Positions 9,330 to 18,705 of a stretch of DNA of 64,000 nucleotides are shown here, piece by piece. The stretch is from Sandaracinus amylolyticus (GTDB lineage: Bacteria; Myxococcota_A; Polyangia; Polyangiales; Sandaracinaceae). Position numbers and translations under genes: made by a program. The notes under the pieces were generated by a model. The model ran no database searches and was not told the DNA's origin. It saw only the letters and a program-made list of their open reading frames with translations. How positions within the stretch are numbered: position 1 is the stretch's first letter; each line of letters begins with the position of its first letter. Location: assembly GCF_021631985.1 (NCBI RefSeq), contig NZ_CP070225.1, positions 1,426,001-1,490,000 of the forward strand. The letters are read 5' to 3'.

Positions 9330-11588
9330 TTGACGCAAGGCGTCGCGAGCGACGACACTCGGTCGACCGATCCGATGGCGATCCCGCCTCCGAGCGCGCC
9401 GGACTCCTCCGGCACGCCCTGCCCGCATTGCGGAGAGCCGCACCCGACCTCGTACACGCACTGCCCGAAGACCGGCAAGGCGCTCACGGTCGGGCGTGCG
9501 CTCATCGGCCGTCTCATCGCGGGCAAGTACCGGGTGATCGGTCTGCTCGGCGAGGGCGGGATGGGCGCGGTGTACGTCGCCGAGCACACGCTCATCGGCC
9601 GCAAGGTCGCGATCAAGCGCCTCCATCCGGAGCTCGCGCAGGACGAGAAGGCGGTGCAGCGCTTCCAGCGCGAGGCGCGCGCCGCCGCGGCGACCGGCCA
9701 CGAGCACATCGTCGAGATCCTCGACCTCGGGTTCGCCGAGGACAACGCGCCGTACCTCGTGATGGAGTACCTGCGCGGACAGTCGCTCGCGGCGCTGCTG
9801 CGCAAGGAGCACCGGCTCGAGCCCAAGCGCGCGTGCGACGTCGTGGGTCAGGCGCTCGCAGGGCTCGACGCGGTGCACCGGCAGCACATCGTCCATCGCG
9901 ATCTCAAGCCGGACAACGTGTTCCTCACGCGGCGCGCGAACAACGCCGACTGGGTGAAGATCCTCGACTTCGGCATCTCGAAGGTGCGCCGCGAGGAAGG
10001 CGACGGGCTCGATCTCACGCGCACCGGCGTGATGATGGGCACGCCGTTCTACATGAGCCCCGAGCAGGCGCGCGGGATGAAGAACCTCGATCATCGCGTG
10101 GACCTCTACGCGGTGGGCGTGATCCTCTACGAGTGCATCACGGGGCGCGTTCCCTTCGAGGGCGAGAACTACCACCAGCTCCTGCAGTCGATCCTGCGCT
10201 CCGAGCCGCCGCGCCCGAGCCTGATGCGGCCCGATCTCGATCCCGCGCTCGAGGCGGTCGTGCTGCGCGCGATCGCGAAGGATCCGAAGTCGCGCTTCGA
10301 GAGCGCGGAGGCGATGCTCGCGGCGCTGATCCCGTTCGGCGCGGAGCCGCCGACGCCGCACGGCCTCGAGAGCATGGAGGGCTCGGCGCTGCCGATCCCG
10401 ACGATGATGCAGGCGACGACGCCGGTGTCGCCCGGAGGCCATGCGGATCGCATCGCCGTCATGCGCGACGCGCCGCCCGCTCCGATCGAGCCGGTGCTGC
10501 GCTCGCCGCCGTCGCGCCCCTCGCTCGAGCCTGCGCGTCCTTCGCTCGATCCCGGACGTCCGAGCCGAGGCGCGGCCGCGAGCGCGCTCTCGCAGCCGAC
10601 GATCGCGACCAGCACGCCGACGATCGCCGCGACCCCGGTGCCCGCCGGCGGTGCTCGCTACTTCTTCGCTGCGTCGGACGACTGGGACGAAGCCCGTGCG
10701 CGCGCCGCGATCGAGAGCGCGCATCGACCCACGCCTCCGCGCGAGATGCCGGTCGCGGTGCGCGAGCCCTCCGCGCCGTTCCCGCGCGAGCCGGTGAGCG
10801 GTGTGGTGAGCGCGGCGGGCGTACGCGAGCCCTCGGGCGCGACGCCGATCGGGCGGGACTCGCTCTCGTATCGCGAAGCGACGGGGCCTGCGCGCGAAGG
10901 CCCGCGGCTGCTCGCGCCGATCGATCCGGAGCCGCCGGCGTCGCGCGAGTCGTCGTTCGCGTCGGCGACTCCGCTGCCGGTCGATCCGTGGTCGGTGCTC
11001 ACGCCGTCGCGGAGCGGCTCGGGCAGCGCAGACGTCGAGATCAAGGGCTCGCTCGTGATCGCGACGCTCGATCATCTCGAGGCCGCGTACGGTGCCGCGG
11101 CGGTCGCGCAGATCCGCGAGCACCTCGATCGCGAGTCGCTCGCGCGGGTGTCCAGCGTGATCCTGCCGATGGCGTGGCTGCCGATGGCGCTCTTCGATCA
11201 GCTCGTGCGCGGCGCGGAGCGCGTGGTCGGCGCGAGCGACTGGGCGACGTCGACGGGCATCGGTCGCGCGATCGCGGATCGCGAGCTGCCGACGACGCAT
11301 CGCTTGTTCATGCAGACCGCGAGCCCGTCGGCGGCGACCGAGCGCATCCCGCAGCTCTTCCGGCTCTATCACTCGCGCGGGGACGCGAAGGTGCTCCCCA
11401 CGCCGGGCGGCGGTGTGCGCGTCGAGGTCGATCTCGCGGCGCCCGAGTCGCTGTCGTACGCGTGGGCGCTCGCGGGATTCTGGCAGCGCATGCTCGAGCT
11501 CACCGGCGCGCGCGAAGTGCGCGCCGCGGTGGTGAGCTGCCGAGGCCGTGGCGACGACCGCACCGCCGTCGCGTTGCGCTGGCGCTGA
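9330..11588 (+). CDS. Ser/Thr kinase with N-terminal zinc ribbon and C-terminal TIGR02265 (DUF2378) domain
   Basis: 752 residues. A short zinc-ribbon-like segment with Cys31, Cys34 and Cys45 leads into a complete kinase domain: G-E-G-G-M-G (74-79), Lys96, H-R-D-L-K-P-D-N (189-196), D-F-G (213-215) and the activation-loop end M-S-P-E-Q-A-R. Residues about 330-550 are a Pro/Ser/Ala-rich linker. The last 190 or so residues (from I-K-G-S-L-V-I) match the domain known as TIGR02265/DUF2378, which to my knowledge is largely confined to myxobacteria. No membrane segment is seen. The start could be 9330 or the ATG at 9375; both keep the whole ribbon. The stop lies inside a strong palindrome. Confidence 0.9.
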   Translation: MTQGVASDDTRSTDPMAIPPPSAPDSSGTPCPHCGEPHPTSYTHCPKTGKALTVGRALIGRLIAGKYRVIGLLGEGGMGAVYVAEHTLIGRKVAIKRLHPELAQDEKAVQRFQREARAAAATGHEHIVEILDLGFAEDNAPYLVMEYLRGQSLAALLRKEHRLEPKRACDVVGQALAGLDAVHRQHIVHRDLKPDNVFLTRRANNADWVKILDFGISKVRREEGDGLDLTRTGVMMGTPFYMSPEQARGMKNLDHRVDLYAVGVILYECITGRVPFEGENYHQLLQSILRSEPPRPSLMRPDLDPALEAVVLRAIAKDPKSRFESAEAMLAALIPFGAEPPTPHGLESMEGSALPIPTMMQATTPVSPGGHADRIAVMRDAPPAPIEPVLRSPPSRPSLEPARPSLDPGRPSRGAAASALSQPTIATSTPTIAATPVPAGGARYFFAASDDWDEARARAAIESAHRPTPPREMPVAVREPSAPFPREPVSGVVSAAGVREPSGATPIGRDSLSYREATGPAREGPRLLAPIDPEPPASRESSFASATPLPVDPWSVLTPSRSGSGSADVEIKGSLVIATLDHLEAAYGAAAVAQIREHLDRESLARVSSVILPMAWLPMALFDQLVRGAERVVGASDWATSTGIGRAIADRELPTTHRLFMQTASPSAATERIPQLFRLYHSRGDAKVLPTPGGGVRVEVDLAAPESLSYAWALAGFWQRMLELTGAREVRAAVVSCRGRGDDRTAVALRWR

Positions 11589-11670
11589 GAGCCCATTCGG
11601 GACGGGCACGTGACGCCGTTCTCACACGACGAGATCGGCGCCACGTTCCCATCCCGAACGGGCTCTCAGC
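11584..11670. repeat. 35-bp imperfect inverted repeat overlapping a stop codon
   Basis: The left arm 11584-11618 (beginning GCTGAGAGCCC) and the right arm 11636-11670 (ending GGGCTCTCAGC) are complementary at 31 of 35 positions around a 17-nt centre. The kinase TGA stop at 11586-11588 lies inside the left arm. No T-tract follows, so it is either a very strong mRNA 3' hairpin or a small palindromic mobile unit. Just downstream, GGGGGC-TCC-GCCCCC (about 11686-11700) and GCTACGG-AAT-CCGTAGC (about 11754-11770) are smaller palindromes. Confidence 0.7.
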
Positions 11671-11797
11671 TCGTCGTTTCCCCGGGGGCTCCGCCCCCTG
11701 TCGACCCCCGCGGGACGCGTGCCGCGGGTGCCGCGCCCGGAGCAGGAGGTCCCGCTACGGAATCCGTAGCGCTGGTGCAGCGCGCAGAGGCGCGCGC

Positions 11798-11998
11798 TCA
11801 GCCCTCTTCCTCTTCTTCGATGAAGCGGTAGAGAGCGGTCATGCCGATCGCGTGCGCACAGCGCTCGCAGAGCGGCGGCTCTTCGCGCTCGACGTGCTCT
11901 CCACGCGGGAAGAGCAGGAGCCCGCGTGCGGCAGGCTCGCCTTCGATCGGCGCGGAACAGGCATCACAAGCGGCCTTCGCAGGACGGCGCCTCTGCAT
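11798..11998 (-). CDS. Small CxxC-pair protein, hypothetical
   Basis: 66-residue protein with C-D-A-C near residue 11 and C-E-R-C near residue 44, spaced as in a small zinc ribbon. It ends in a run of Glu residues. The start is the ATG at 11998, the first Met before the Cys pair; the frame stays open upstream but with no recognisable content. It is convergent with the kinase upstream and divergent from the AgmX-like gene. Function unknown; a metal-binding role is inferred only from the four Cys. Confidence 0.55.
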   Translation of the reverse strand: MQRRRPAKAACDACSAPIEGEPAARGLLLFPRGEHVEREEPPLCERCAHAIGMTALYRFIEEEEEG

Positions 11999-12125
11999 GG
12001 CGGCGCCGAGGATAACTCGGGCGATCCGGGGTTGCACTCCAGAACTGAACGGCCGGCCGGATCTGTCCGTGTCTGCGGGTGTCCGGGGCGATCCCGATAT
12101 CCGCCCACACGCGCCGCGGGTCATC

Positions 12126-12980
12126 ATGCGGGCCATGAACCGCTTCGTCGTCTTCATGATCGCGTGTGCGCTCGCGACCGGCCTCGCGTCCTCGAGCGCC
12201 GACGCCCAGGAGATGGGCCAGGGCCACGCGCACATCACGACCCGCTCCGACGTGCGCATGTCCCTCGAGAGCGTCCCCGGCACCGGGGCCGCGCGCCTGG
12301 CCGCCCTCGGGCGCGCCGCGGGCGCCGGCATGGGCGCCATCCGCGAGTGCTACGGGCGCGTGGTCGAGGAGCGTCCGACCGTCACCGGCACCGTGCGCCT
12401 GCGCGTGTCGCTCCCCGAGCGCGGCCGGCCCGACGTGAACGTCGAGCAGGACGGCGCGCGCGACCGCGCGCTCGTCGACTGCGTGCGCGGGGTGCTGACG
12501 CGACAGTCGATGGACGGCATCGAGCGCCCCGCCGCGGCGATCGTGGTGCTCGAGTTCCAGAACACCGCGGCCGCAGGCGCCGCCGAGACCGCGCGCCGCG
12601 CCGACGAGGCCGACGAGGTCGCGGTCACCCGCGAGGGCGAGCGCGCGGTGGCGCGCGGTGACGCGCCGGGCATCCGCTTCCTGGTTCGCGGTCGCGAGGA
12701 CGCGCAGGTCGCCGAGGGCCTCCGCGTCGTGCGCTCGCAGATCGCGGGCATGCTCGACTGCCGTCGCCGCGCGTCGCGCCGCGGGATGGACCCGACCGGC
12801 ACCGTCGCGCTGACGATGCAGATGCGCGCGCGCCACGCGCCCGAGATGACGCCGGGCCGCAGCACGGTGCGCGACGAGCGCGCGCCGGTGTGCCTCGAGC
12901 GCGCGCTCGAGAGCGCGCCGCGGACCCCCGAAGCGGGCGCGCGGCTCGAGGTCGAGGTCGAGTTCCTGCCGGGCGAATGA
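12126..12980 (+). CDS. Secreted AgmX/PglI-like protein with two C-terminal-type repeats
   Basis: 284 residues with a signal peptide (M-R-A-M-N-R-F-V-V-F then a hydrophobic core ending S-S-S-A-D-A-Q, cleavage about residue 27). Two related blocks follow, at about 65-145 and 185-284. Each has a helix containing a conserved Cys (I-R-E-C-Y-G-R; I-A-G-M-L-D-C-R), then V-T-G-T-V-R-L-R-V / P-T-G-T-V-A-L-T-M beta strands, and a second Cys in V-D-C-V / V-C-L-E-R. This pattern matches the TonB-like AgmX/PglI C-terminal domain seen in myxobacterial motility and envelope proteins. It is probably periplasmic with paired disulfides. The start could also be the ATG at 12135. Confidence 0.65.
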   Translation: MRAMNRFVVFMIACALATGLASSSADAQEMGQGHAHITTRSDVRMSLESVPGTGAARLAALGRAAGAGMGAIRECYGRVVEERPTVTGTVRLRVSLPERGRPDVNVEQDGARDRALVDCVRGVLTRQSMDGIERPAAAIVVLEFQNTAAAGAAETARRADEADEVAVTREGERAVARGDAPGIRFLVRGREDAQVAEGLRVVRSQIAGMLDCRRRASRRGMDPTGTVALTMQMRARHAPEMTPGRSTVRDERAPVCLERALESAPRTPEAGARLEVEVEFLPGE

Positions 12981-12984
12981 GCCG

Positions 12985-13359
12985 ATGTTCACGACCTGGT
13001 ACGCGGCGAGCGACGAGCTCGTGGACGTCTTGCTCGAGGGCGTCGGCGAGGCCGAGCCCGCCTATCTCGACGGCATCGACGAGCTCGACCTGATCGAGCT
13101 CGGTGAGCTGCTCGACGCGCCCTATCAGCCCGCGCCGGTCCGCACCGACGGAGCGCTCGTGCTGCGCATCAACCCGCCGTTCCTCACCGCGCTCGCGCGC
13201 ATCGACGACCTCGACGCGCTCGCGACCCAGTGGCTCGAGCGCGCGCCGCAGCTCGCGAACCTCGAGATCGAGCAGCTCGTCGACACCCTCGGCGAGATGC
13301 AGCGCTCCGCGCGCGAAGGGCTCGCGGGGCCCGGCGTCCTCTCGATGCCCGCGGAGTGA
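12985..13359 (+). CDS. Hypothetical acidic protein
   Basis: 124 residues, strongly acidic and Leu-rich, with no signal peptide, membrane segment or recognised motif. It begins 4 bases after the stop of the AgmX/PglI-like gene and is almost certainly in the same transcript. Its stop at 13359 abuts the stop of the convergent acyltransferase at 13360 with no gap. The two halves (about 1-55 and 56-110) are both predicted helical. Function unknown. Confidence 0.6.
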   Translation: MFTTWYAASDELVDVLLEGVGEAEPAYLDGIDELDLIELGELLDAPYQPAPVRTDGALVLRINPPFLTALARIDDLDALATQWLERAPQLANLEIEQLVDTLGEMQRSAREGLAGPGVLSMPAE

Positions 13360-14529
13360 TCAGCCGCGCTTGAACGGGCCGCTCGCCGCGAGCTCTTCGA
13401 TCTCCTGTTGCACCGCGAACGCCTCGCGCGGCAGGTAGTCGTCGATCGCCGCGGCGAGCCGCGGGTGCCGGAGCCAGTGCGCGCTGTGGATCGGCGAGGG
13501 CATCAGGCCGCGCTTCAGCTTGTGCGTGCCCTGCGCGCCCGCCTCGAAGCGGCGCATCTTCTTCTCGATCGCGCGCTCGATGAGGCGGTAGTAGCAGACC
13601 TCGAAGTGGAGGAACTCGGTGTCCTCCACGCAGCCCCAGTAGCGGCCGTAGAGGTGCGCGCCCTTCTCGAAGTTGATCGAGCCCGCGATCGGCGCGCCTC
13701 CTCGATACGCGAGCACCGCGACGAGGCGCTCCGCGTTCGTCTCGCGGACGCGCTCGAAGAACTTCGGCGTGAGGTACGGATACGAGCCGTGCCGCGCGCA
13801 GTTCATCCGATAGAACGTGCCGAGCGCGCGCCACTCGTCGTCGTCGAGCTCGGGGCCGAGCTTCACGCGCACGTCGATGCCGCTCTCCGCGACCTCGCGT
13901 CGCTCTCGCCGCACCTGTTTGCGCGCGGGCGCGCGGAACGCGTCGAGGTACTCGTCGAAGCTCGACCAGCCCTCGTTGTGCCAGTGGAATTGGATCGACA
14001 AGCGCGGGCGCAGCTGCGCGATCTCGACGAGCTCGCGTCGCTCGTCGTCGTTCACGAAGAGCACGTGCAGCGACGACGCGCGGAGCTCCTCCGCTGCGCC
14101 GCGCGCCGCGTCGAAGAGCGCGCGGATCACCGCGGCGCGATCGACGCCCTCCGCGATCAACAAGCGCCGTCCGGTCGCCGGGGTGAACGGCACCATCGAC
14201 GTGAGCTTCGGGTAGTACGCGATGCGCGACTGCTGCGCGGCGCGCGCCCACTGGAAGTCGAAGATGAACTCGCCCCAGCTGTCGTCCTTCGCGTAGAGAG
14301 GCAACGCGCCGACGAGGCGCTCGCCCTCCCACGCCGTGACGTGCATCGGCAGCCAACCCGTGCCTTCGCCGACGCTGCCGCTCACCTCGAGCGCATCGAG
14401 GAACGCGTGCTCGACGAAAGGATCGTCGTCTCCGACGAGCGCGTTCCACGCGGTGGCCTCGACCTCCGCGACGCGCTCGATCACTCGGATCTCCACCGCG
14501 GAGAGGCTGGGCCGCGCATCCGGGGCCAT
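13360..14529 (-). CDS. COG3146-type N-acyltransferase (GNAT superfamily)
   Basis: 389 residues. The composition and motifs (F-V-E-H-A-F-L-D-A-L-E near the N-terminus, H-W-H-N-E-G-W-S-S-F-D-E-Y-L in the middle, F-E-A-G-A-Q-G-T-H-K-L-K-R-G near the C-terminus) match the family once annotated as peptidoglycan-biosynthesis-like N-acyltransferase (COG3146/DUF482). Members have two GNAT-like lobes, but the substrate is not established. The start is the ATG at 14529, where family similarity begins; a longer in-frame version to 14739 would add 70 low-complexity residues and run into the ilv leader region. Confidence 0.8.
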   Translation of the reverse strand: MAPDARPSLSAVEIRVIERVAEVEATAWNALVGDDDPFVEHAFLDALEVSGSVGEGTGWLPMHVTAWEGERLVGALPLYAKDDSWGEFIFDFQWARAAQQSRIAYYPKLTSMVPFTPATGRRLLIAEGVDRAAVIRALFDAARGAAEELRASSLHVLFVNDDERRELVEIAQLRPRLSIQFHWHNEGWSSFDEYLDAFRAPARKQVRRERREVAESGIDVRVKLGPELDDDEWRALGTFYRMNCARHGSYPYLTPKFFERVRETNAERLVAVLAYRGGAPIAGSINFEKGAHLYGRYWGCVEDTEFLHFEVCYYRLIERAIEKKMRRFEAGAQGTHKLKRGLMPSPIHSAHWLRHPRLAAAIDDYLPREAFAVQQEIEELAASGPFKRG

Positions 14530-14846
14530 CAAGTGAGCCCCACCCGATGGAGCAGGTCGGCGGGACTCCGAATCTCGAGGTCGATTGCCACGCTCGACCA
14601 CGAATTCGCTGACGAACGTGTTAGCGGGACTGACGCGCTCTGCCTCGGAGGCCCCTGTTCGCGGGACTTCTGAGGGTGCCGACATCGGCGCACGGTATCC
14701 GACCGAATTGACCGTGAGGAAGAACACGGAGCTTGACACCCTCCAGAAACCGAGGGAGAACGCGTCGCGTCATGGGCACTCACTCGCACTCGATGCGCGC
14801 GCGCCGGCTGAGCCGGACCGACGTGTGTGCGGTGCGTGAAGAGGCC
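14530..14846 (+). promoter_or_regulatory. Intergenic region with candidate ilv operon promoter
   Basis: This 317-bp gap separates the divergent acyltransferase from the leader ORF. No independent gene is supported. TTGACA at 14733-14738 is a perfect sigma-70-type -35 box; a weak -10 (GAGAAC, 14756-14761) lies 17 bases downstream. A transcript from there would start near 14768 and carry the whole leader ORF and hairpins before ilvD. The rest shows no repeat or operator that I can support. Confidence 0.35.
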
Positions 14847-15128
14847 ATGAAGAACGATCACGCGCGCGCTGCGTTCACGAAGAACGGCAAGCGCGTGCCG
14901 AGCTGGATGCCCGAGACGATGGGCACGGCTTCGGCGGCGGCGGTGGCAGCGGTGATGGTGATGAACGGCGTGGGCGCTCTGGCTCCCACGCCGTTCTTCT
15001 TTGCGGGCATCGGCGGCTTCTTCGCGGGCGGGATCGGCGGCATCGGGCTCCTCGGCGGGCTCGTCCTCCTCATTCTCGTCCTCGTCGTCCTCGTTCTCAT
15101 CGGCGACGACTGCGGGAGGCCGGCCTAG
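14847..15128 (+). CDS. Candidate ilv leader peptide or small membrane protein
   Basis: 93-residue frame whose residues 72-85 are fourteen consecutive branched-chain residues (7 Leu, 5 Val, 2 Ile; codons 15060-15101), followed by I-G-D-D-C-G-R-P-A and the stop at 15126-15128. The end resembles E. coli IlvL in having a Val/Leu/Ile run, then C-G, then a short tail before the stop. It lies 115 bp upstream of ilvD with two alternative hairpins in and after its end. I infer that it senses charged Leu/Val/Ile tRNA. The start at 14847 has an AAGAGG ribosome site; in-frame ATGs at 14772 and further down are alternatives. A small Gly-rich membrane protein (hydrophobic from about residue 30) is the competing reading. 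Confidence 0.6.
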   Translation: MKNDHARAAFTKNGKRVPSWMPETMGTASAAAVAAVMVMNGVGALAPTPFFFAGIGGFFAGGIGGIGLLGGLVLLILVLVVLVLIGDDCGRPA

Positions 15129-15183
15129 CGATAGGCAAATCGAGGGAAGACGGCCCCCGCAGCCACGAGGCAGCGGGGGCCGT
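15110..15183 (+). promoter_or_regulatory. Candidate attenuator: antiterminator versus terminator hairpins before ilvD
   Basis: Terminator form: ACGGCCCCCGC (15150-15160) pairs perfectly with GCGGGGGCCGT (15173-15183), 11 bp with a 12-nt loop. Antiterminator form: CTGCGGG-A-GGCCG (15110-15122) pairs with CGGCCCCCGCAG (15151-15162), 12 bp with one bulged A. The two share the same central strand and cannot coexist. The upstream strand lies in the last codons of the leader ORF. A ribosome stalled in the Leu/Val/Ile run would leave it free, while one reaching the stop codon would cover it. The U-tract after the terminator is poor (TTGCGCTT), as is common at high GC. Confidence 0.6.
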
Positions 15184-15243
15184 TGCGCTTCTGCGCGCCC
15201 ACTTCGCGGAACGAGCGCGTCCCGAACCAACGCGAGCACGACC

Positions 15244-16941
15244 ATGAGCCACGACGACGACACGACGAAGACGAAGCACCGCTCGGACGCGATCAAGCGC
15301 GGCACCGAGCGCGCGCCTCACCGCGCGCTGCTGCGCGCGACCGGCGTGAAGGAAGAGGACTGGGGCAAGCCCTTCGTCGCCGTCGTCAACTCGTACGTCG
15401 ACATCGTGCCCGGCCACGTGCACCTGCAGCAGTTCGGTCGCGTGGTGAAGGAGGCGATCCGCGCCGCCGGCATGGTGCCCTTCGAGTTCAACACCATCGG
15501 TGTCGACGACGGCATCGCGATGGGCCACTCGGGCATGCGCTACTCGCTGCCGAGCCGCGAGCTGATCGCCGACTGCGTCGAGACGATGATCGAGGCGCAC
15601 CAGCTCGACGGCATGATCTGCATCCCCAACTGCGACAAGATCACGCCGGGGATGCTGATGGCGGCGGCGCGTCTCGACGTGCCGACCGTGTTCGTCAGCG
15701 GTGGCGCGATGCGCGCGGGACGCACGCCCGAGGGCGAGGCGATCAACCTCGCGACGGTGTTCGAGGGCGTCGCGCAGCTGAAGGCGGGCAAGACCTCGCT
15801 GCAGCGGCTGCAGATGCTCGAGGAGAGCGCGTGCCCCTCGTGCGGCTCGTGCAGCGGCATGTTCACCGCGAACTCGATGAACTGCATGAGCGAGGCGCTC
15901 GGTCTCGCGCTGCCGTTCAACGGCTCGGCGCTCGCGGGCACCGACGAGCGCAACGAGATCGCGAAGCGCGCCGCGTTCGCGCTGAAGGACGCGATCGAGC
16001 GCGGGCTCACGGCGCGCAAGGTGCTGACGCTCGAGGCGTTCGACGATGCGTTCGCGCTCGACGTCGCGATGGGCGGCAGCACGAACACGGTGCTGCACGG
16101 CCTCGCGATCGCGCGCGAAGCGGACGTCGACTTCGACCTCGCGCGCATCGACGCGATCTCGAAGCGCGTGCCCTATCTCTGCAAGGTCGCGCCGTCGGGC
16201 CGCTTCCACATGGAGGACGTGCACCGCGCCGGCGGAGTGCCCGCGATCCTCTCGGAGCTGCGTCGCCTCGGCGTGCTGCACCTCGATCGTCCGGTGGTCG
16301 GCGCGTCGAGCTTCGGCGCGACGATCGAGAGCGCGAAGATCCTCGACACCGAGGTCATTCGTCCGCTCGAGAACCCCTACACGAAGCAGGGCGGGCTCGC
16401 GGTGCTCTACGGCAACCTCGCGCCCGAGGGCAGCGTCGTGAAGACCGGCGGCATCGAGCCCTCGATGCGCAAGCACGAGGGCCCGGCGCGCGTGTTCGAC
16501 GGGCACGACGAGGCGATCGCCGCGATCCACGCGGGCGAGATCGTCGCGGGCGACGTCGTCGTGATCCGCTACGAGGGCCCCGCGGGTGGGCCCGGCATGC
16601 GCGAGCAGCTCGAGCCGACGAGCGCGATCAGCGGTCGTGGCCTCGGTGGCTCGGTCGCGCTGATCACCGATGGTCGCTTCAGCGGCGCGACGCGCGGCGC
16701 GTGCATCGGTCACGTCGCGCCCGAGGCCGCAGCGGGTGGCCCGATCGCGGCGGTGCGCGACGGCGATCGCATCGCGATCGACGTCGAGGCGCGGACGATC
16801 GAGCTGAAGGTGGATGCGGCGGAGATCGCGGCGCGCCTGCGCGCGCTCGCGCCGCGCGAGAAGAACGTGAGCAGTCGCTGGCTGCGTCGCTACGCGAAGC
16901 TCGTGCAGAGCGCGAGCCGCGGCGCGGTGATGGGCGATTGA
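15244..16941 (+). CDS. ilvD: Dihydroxy-acid dehydratase
   Basis: 565 residues. It dehydrates 2,3-dihydroxy-isovalerate and 2,3-dihydroxy-3-methylvalerate to the 2-oxo acids, the third common step of Val and Ile synthesis. The iron-sulfur Cys motifs are intact: [12 protein letters not shown] (about residues 122-133) and [15 protein letters not shown]. The signatures [10 protein letters not shown] and [10 protein letters not shown] are also present. The arrangement is like E. coli IlvD ([13 protein letters not shown] block) but about 50 residues shorter. The start is the ATG at 15244, 61 bases after the candidate terminator. It is the first structural gene of the ilv-leu operon. Confidence 0.97.
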   Translation: MSHDDDTTKTKHRSDAIKRGTERAPHRALLRATGVKEEDWGKPFVAVVNSYVDIVPGHVHLQQFGRVVKEAIRAAGMVPFEFNTIGVDDGIAMGHSGMRYSLPSRELIADCVETMIEAHQLDGMICIPNCDKITPGMLMAAARLDVPTVFVSGGAMRAGRTPEGEAINLATVFEGVAQLKAGKTSLQRLQMLEESACPSCGSCSGMFTANSMNCMSEALGLALPFNGSALAGTDERNEIAKRAAFALKDAIERGLTARKVLTLEAFDDAFALDVAMGGSTNTVLHGLAIAREADVDFDLARIDAISKRVPYLCKVAPSGRFHMEDVHRAGGVPAILSELRRLGVLHLDRPVVGASSFGATIESAKILDTEVIRPLENPYTKQGGLAVLYGNLAPEGSVVKTGGIEPSMRKHEGPARVFDGHDEAIAAIHAGEIVAGDVVVIRYEGPAGGPGMREQLEPTSAISGRGLGGSVALITDGRFSGATRGACIGHVAPEAAAGGPIAAVRDGDRIAIDVEARTIELKVDAAEIAARLRALAPREKNVSSRWLRRYAKLVQSASRGAVMGD

Positions 16942-16960
16942 GGGCGGAGGGAGAACGGCG

Positions 16961-18705
16961 ATGGACGGTTCCGATCCGAGCACCGAAGTGAAGCGCGGCG
17001 CCGAGGCCATGTGGGAGGCGCTCGTCGCGGAAGGCGTCGAGGTCGTCTTCGGCTATCCCGGCGGCTGCATCATGCCGGCGTACGACGTGATGCCGCGCTA
17101 CCCGGTGCGCCACATCCTCTGCCGTCACGAGCAGGGCGCGGCGCACATGGCCGATGGCTACGCGCGCGTCAGCGGCAAAGTCGGCGTCGCGATCGCGACG
17201 TCGGGCCCGGGCGCGACCAACCTCGTCACCGGCATCGCCACCGCGATGCTCGACTCGATCCCCGTCGTCTTCATCACGGGTCAGGTCCCCTCGAAGTTCA
17301 TCGGGACCGACGCGTTCCAGGAGACCGACATCACGGGCGTGACGATCCCGATCACGAAGCACAACTACCTCGTCACGCGCGCGGAGGAGGTCTATCCGAT
17401 CCTCCGCGAGGCGTTCGAGCTCGCGCGCTCGGGTCGTCCGGGTCCGGTCGTCGTCGACATCACGAAGGACGCGCTGCAGAACGTCTGCGCGCCGGTCGCG
17501 CCGAAGCCCGCGACGAGCAGCAAGCGCCCCTCGCGCGCGAAGCGCGGGCTCGCGCCGAGCAAGCCGATCTCGGAGCACGATCTCGATCGCGCCGCGGCGC
17601 TGATCGCGAGCGCGCAGCGCCCGGTGATCCTCGCGGGCCACGGCATCGTGCGCTCGGGGTCGACCGAGCTCGTCACGCAGCTCGTCGAGAAGTGCGACAT
17701 CCCCGTGGGCCTCACGCTGCTCGGCCTCGGCGGCTTCCCCGCGACGCACCCGCACGCGCTCGGGATGATGGGCATGCACGGCGAGGCGTGGGTGAACCAG
17801 GCGATCCAGGAGGCGGACCTCCTGATCGCGCTGGGCATGCGCTTCGACGATCGCGTGACCGGCAACCTCGCCACGTACGCGAAGAACGCGAAGAAGATCC
17901 ACGTCGAGATCGACCCCGCCGAGGTCGACAAGAACGTGCGCGTCGACGTCGCGCTGATCGGCGACCTGAAGGAGGTGCTCGAGCGCCTGCTGCCGCGCGT
18001 CGCGGACAAGAAGCACGCGGCGTGGAACGCGGCGCTCGGCGCGAAGCGCGCCGAGGTCGCGCCGATCGACATCGTGAACACGCCGCACGACGGGCGTCTC
18101 TTCGCCGCGCACGTGATGCACGACCTCTATCGCCTCACCGAGGGCAAGGCCGTGGTCGTGACCGACGTCGGCCAGCATCAGATGTGGGAGGCGCAGTACT
18201 ACAAGCACGATCACCCGCGCGGGCTCGTGACCTCGGGCGGCCTCGGCACGATGGGCTTCGCGCTGCCCGCCGGCATCGGCGCGGCGTTCGCGGCGAAGGA
18301 GAAGGAAGTCTGGATCATCGCCGGCGACGGCGGCTTCCAGATGACCGCGGCCGAGCTCAGCACCTGCGTGCAGGACGGCATCAAGGTCAACGTCGCGATC
18401 ATCAACAACGGCTACCTCGGCATGGTCCGACAGTGGCAGGAGCTCTTCTACGGCGGGCGCTACGTCGCGACGCCGATCGTGAGCCCCGACTTCGTGAAGC
18501 TCGCCGATGCGCACGGCCTTCCCGGCATGCGCGTGACGAAGCGCGAAGAGATCCCGGCGGCCGTCGCCGCGGCGCGCGCGACCGACAAGACGTTCGTCGT
18601 CGAGTTCCGCGTGGAGGCCGAGGACGCGGTCTATCCGATGGTCCCGGCCGGCGCGGATCTGCACGACATGATCCGCCGTCCCAGCAAGAACAACGGAGGC
18701 GCGAA

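Noticed and set aside
11686-11770. Additional small palindromes as terminators or operators
   Set aside because: GC-rich short palindromes of this size are common by chance in such sequence; no supporting T-tract or promoter.
15129-15243. Simple terminator of an unrelated small membrane protein gene
   Set aside because: Possible, but the antiterminator complement and the 14 branched-chain codons just before ilvD are better explained by attenuation. Kept as the competing reading.
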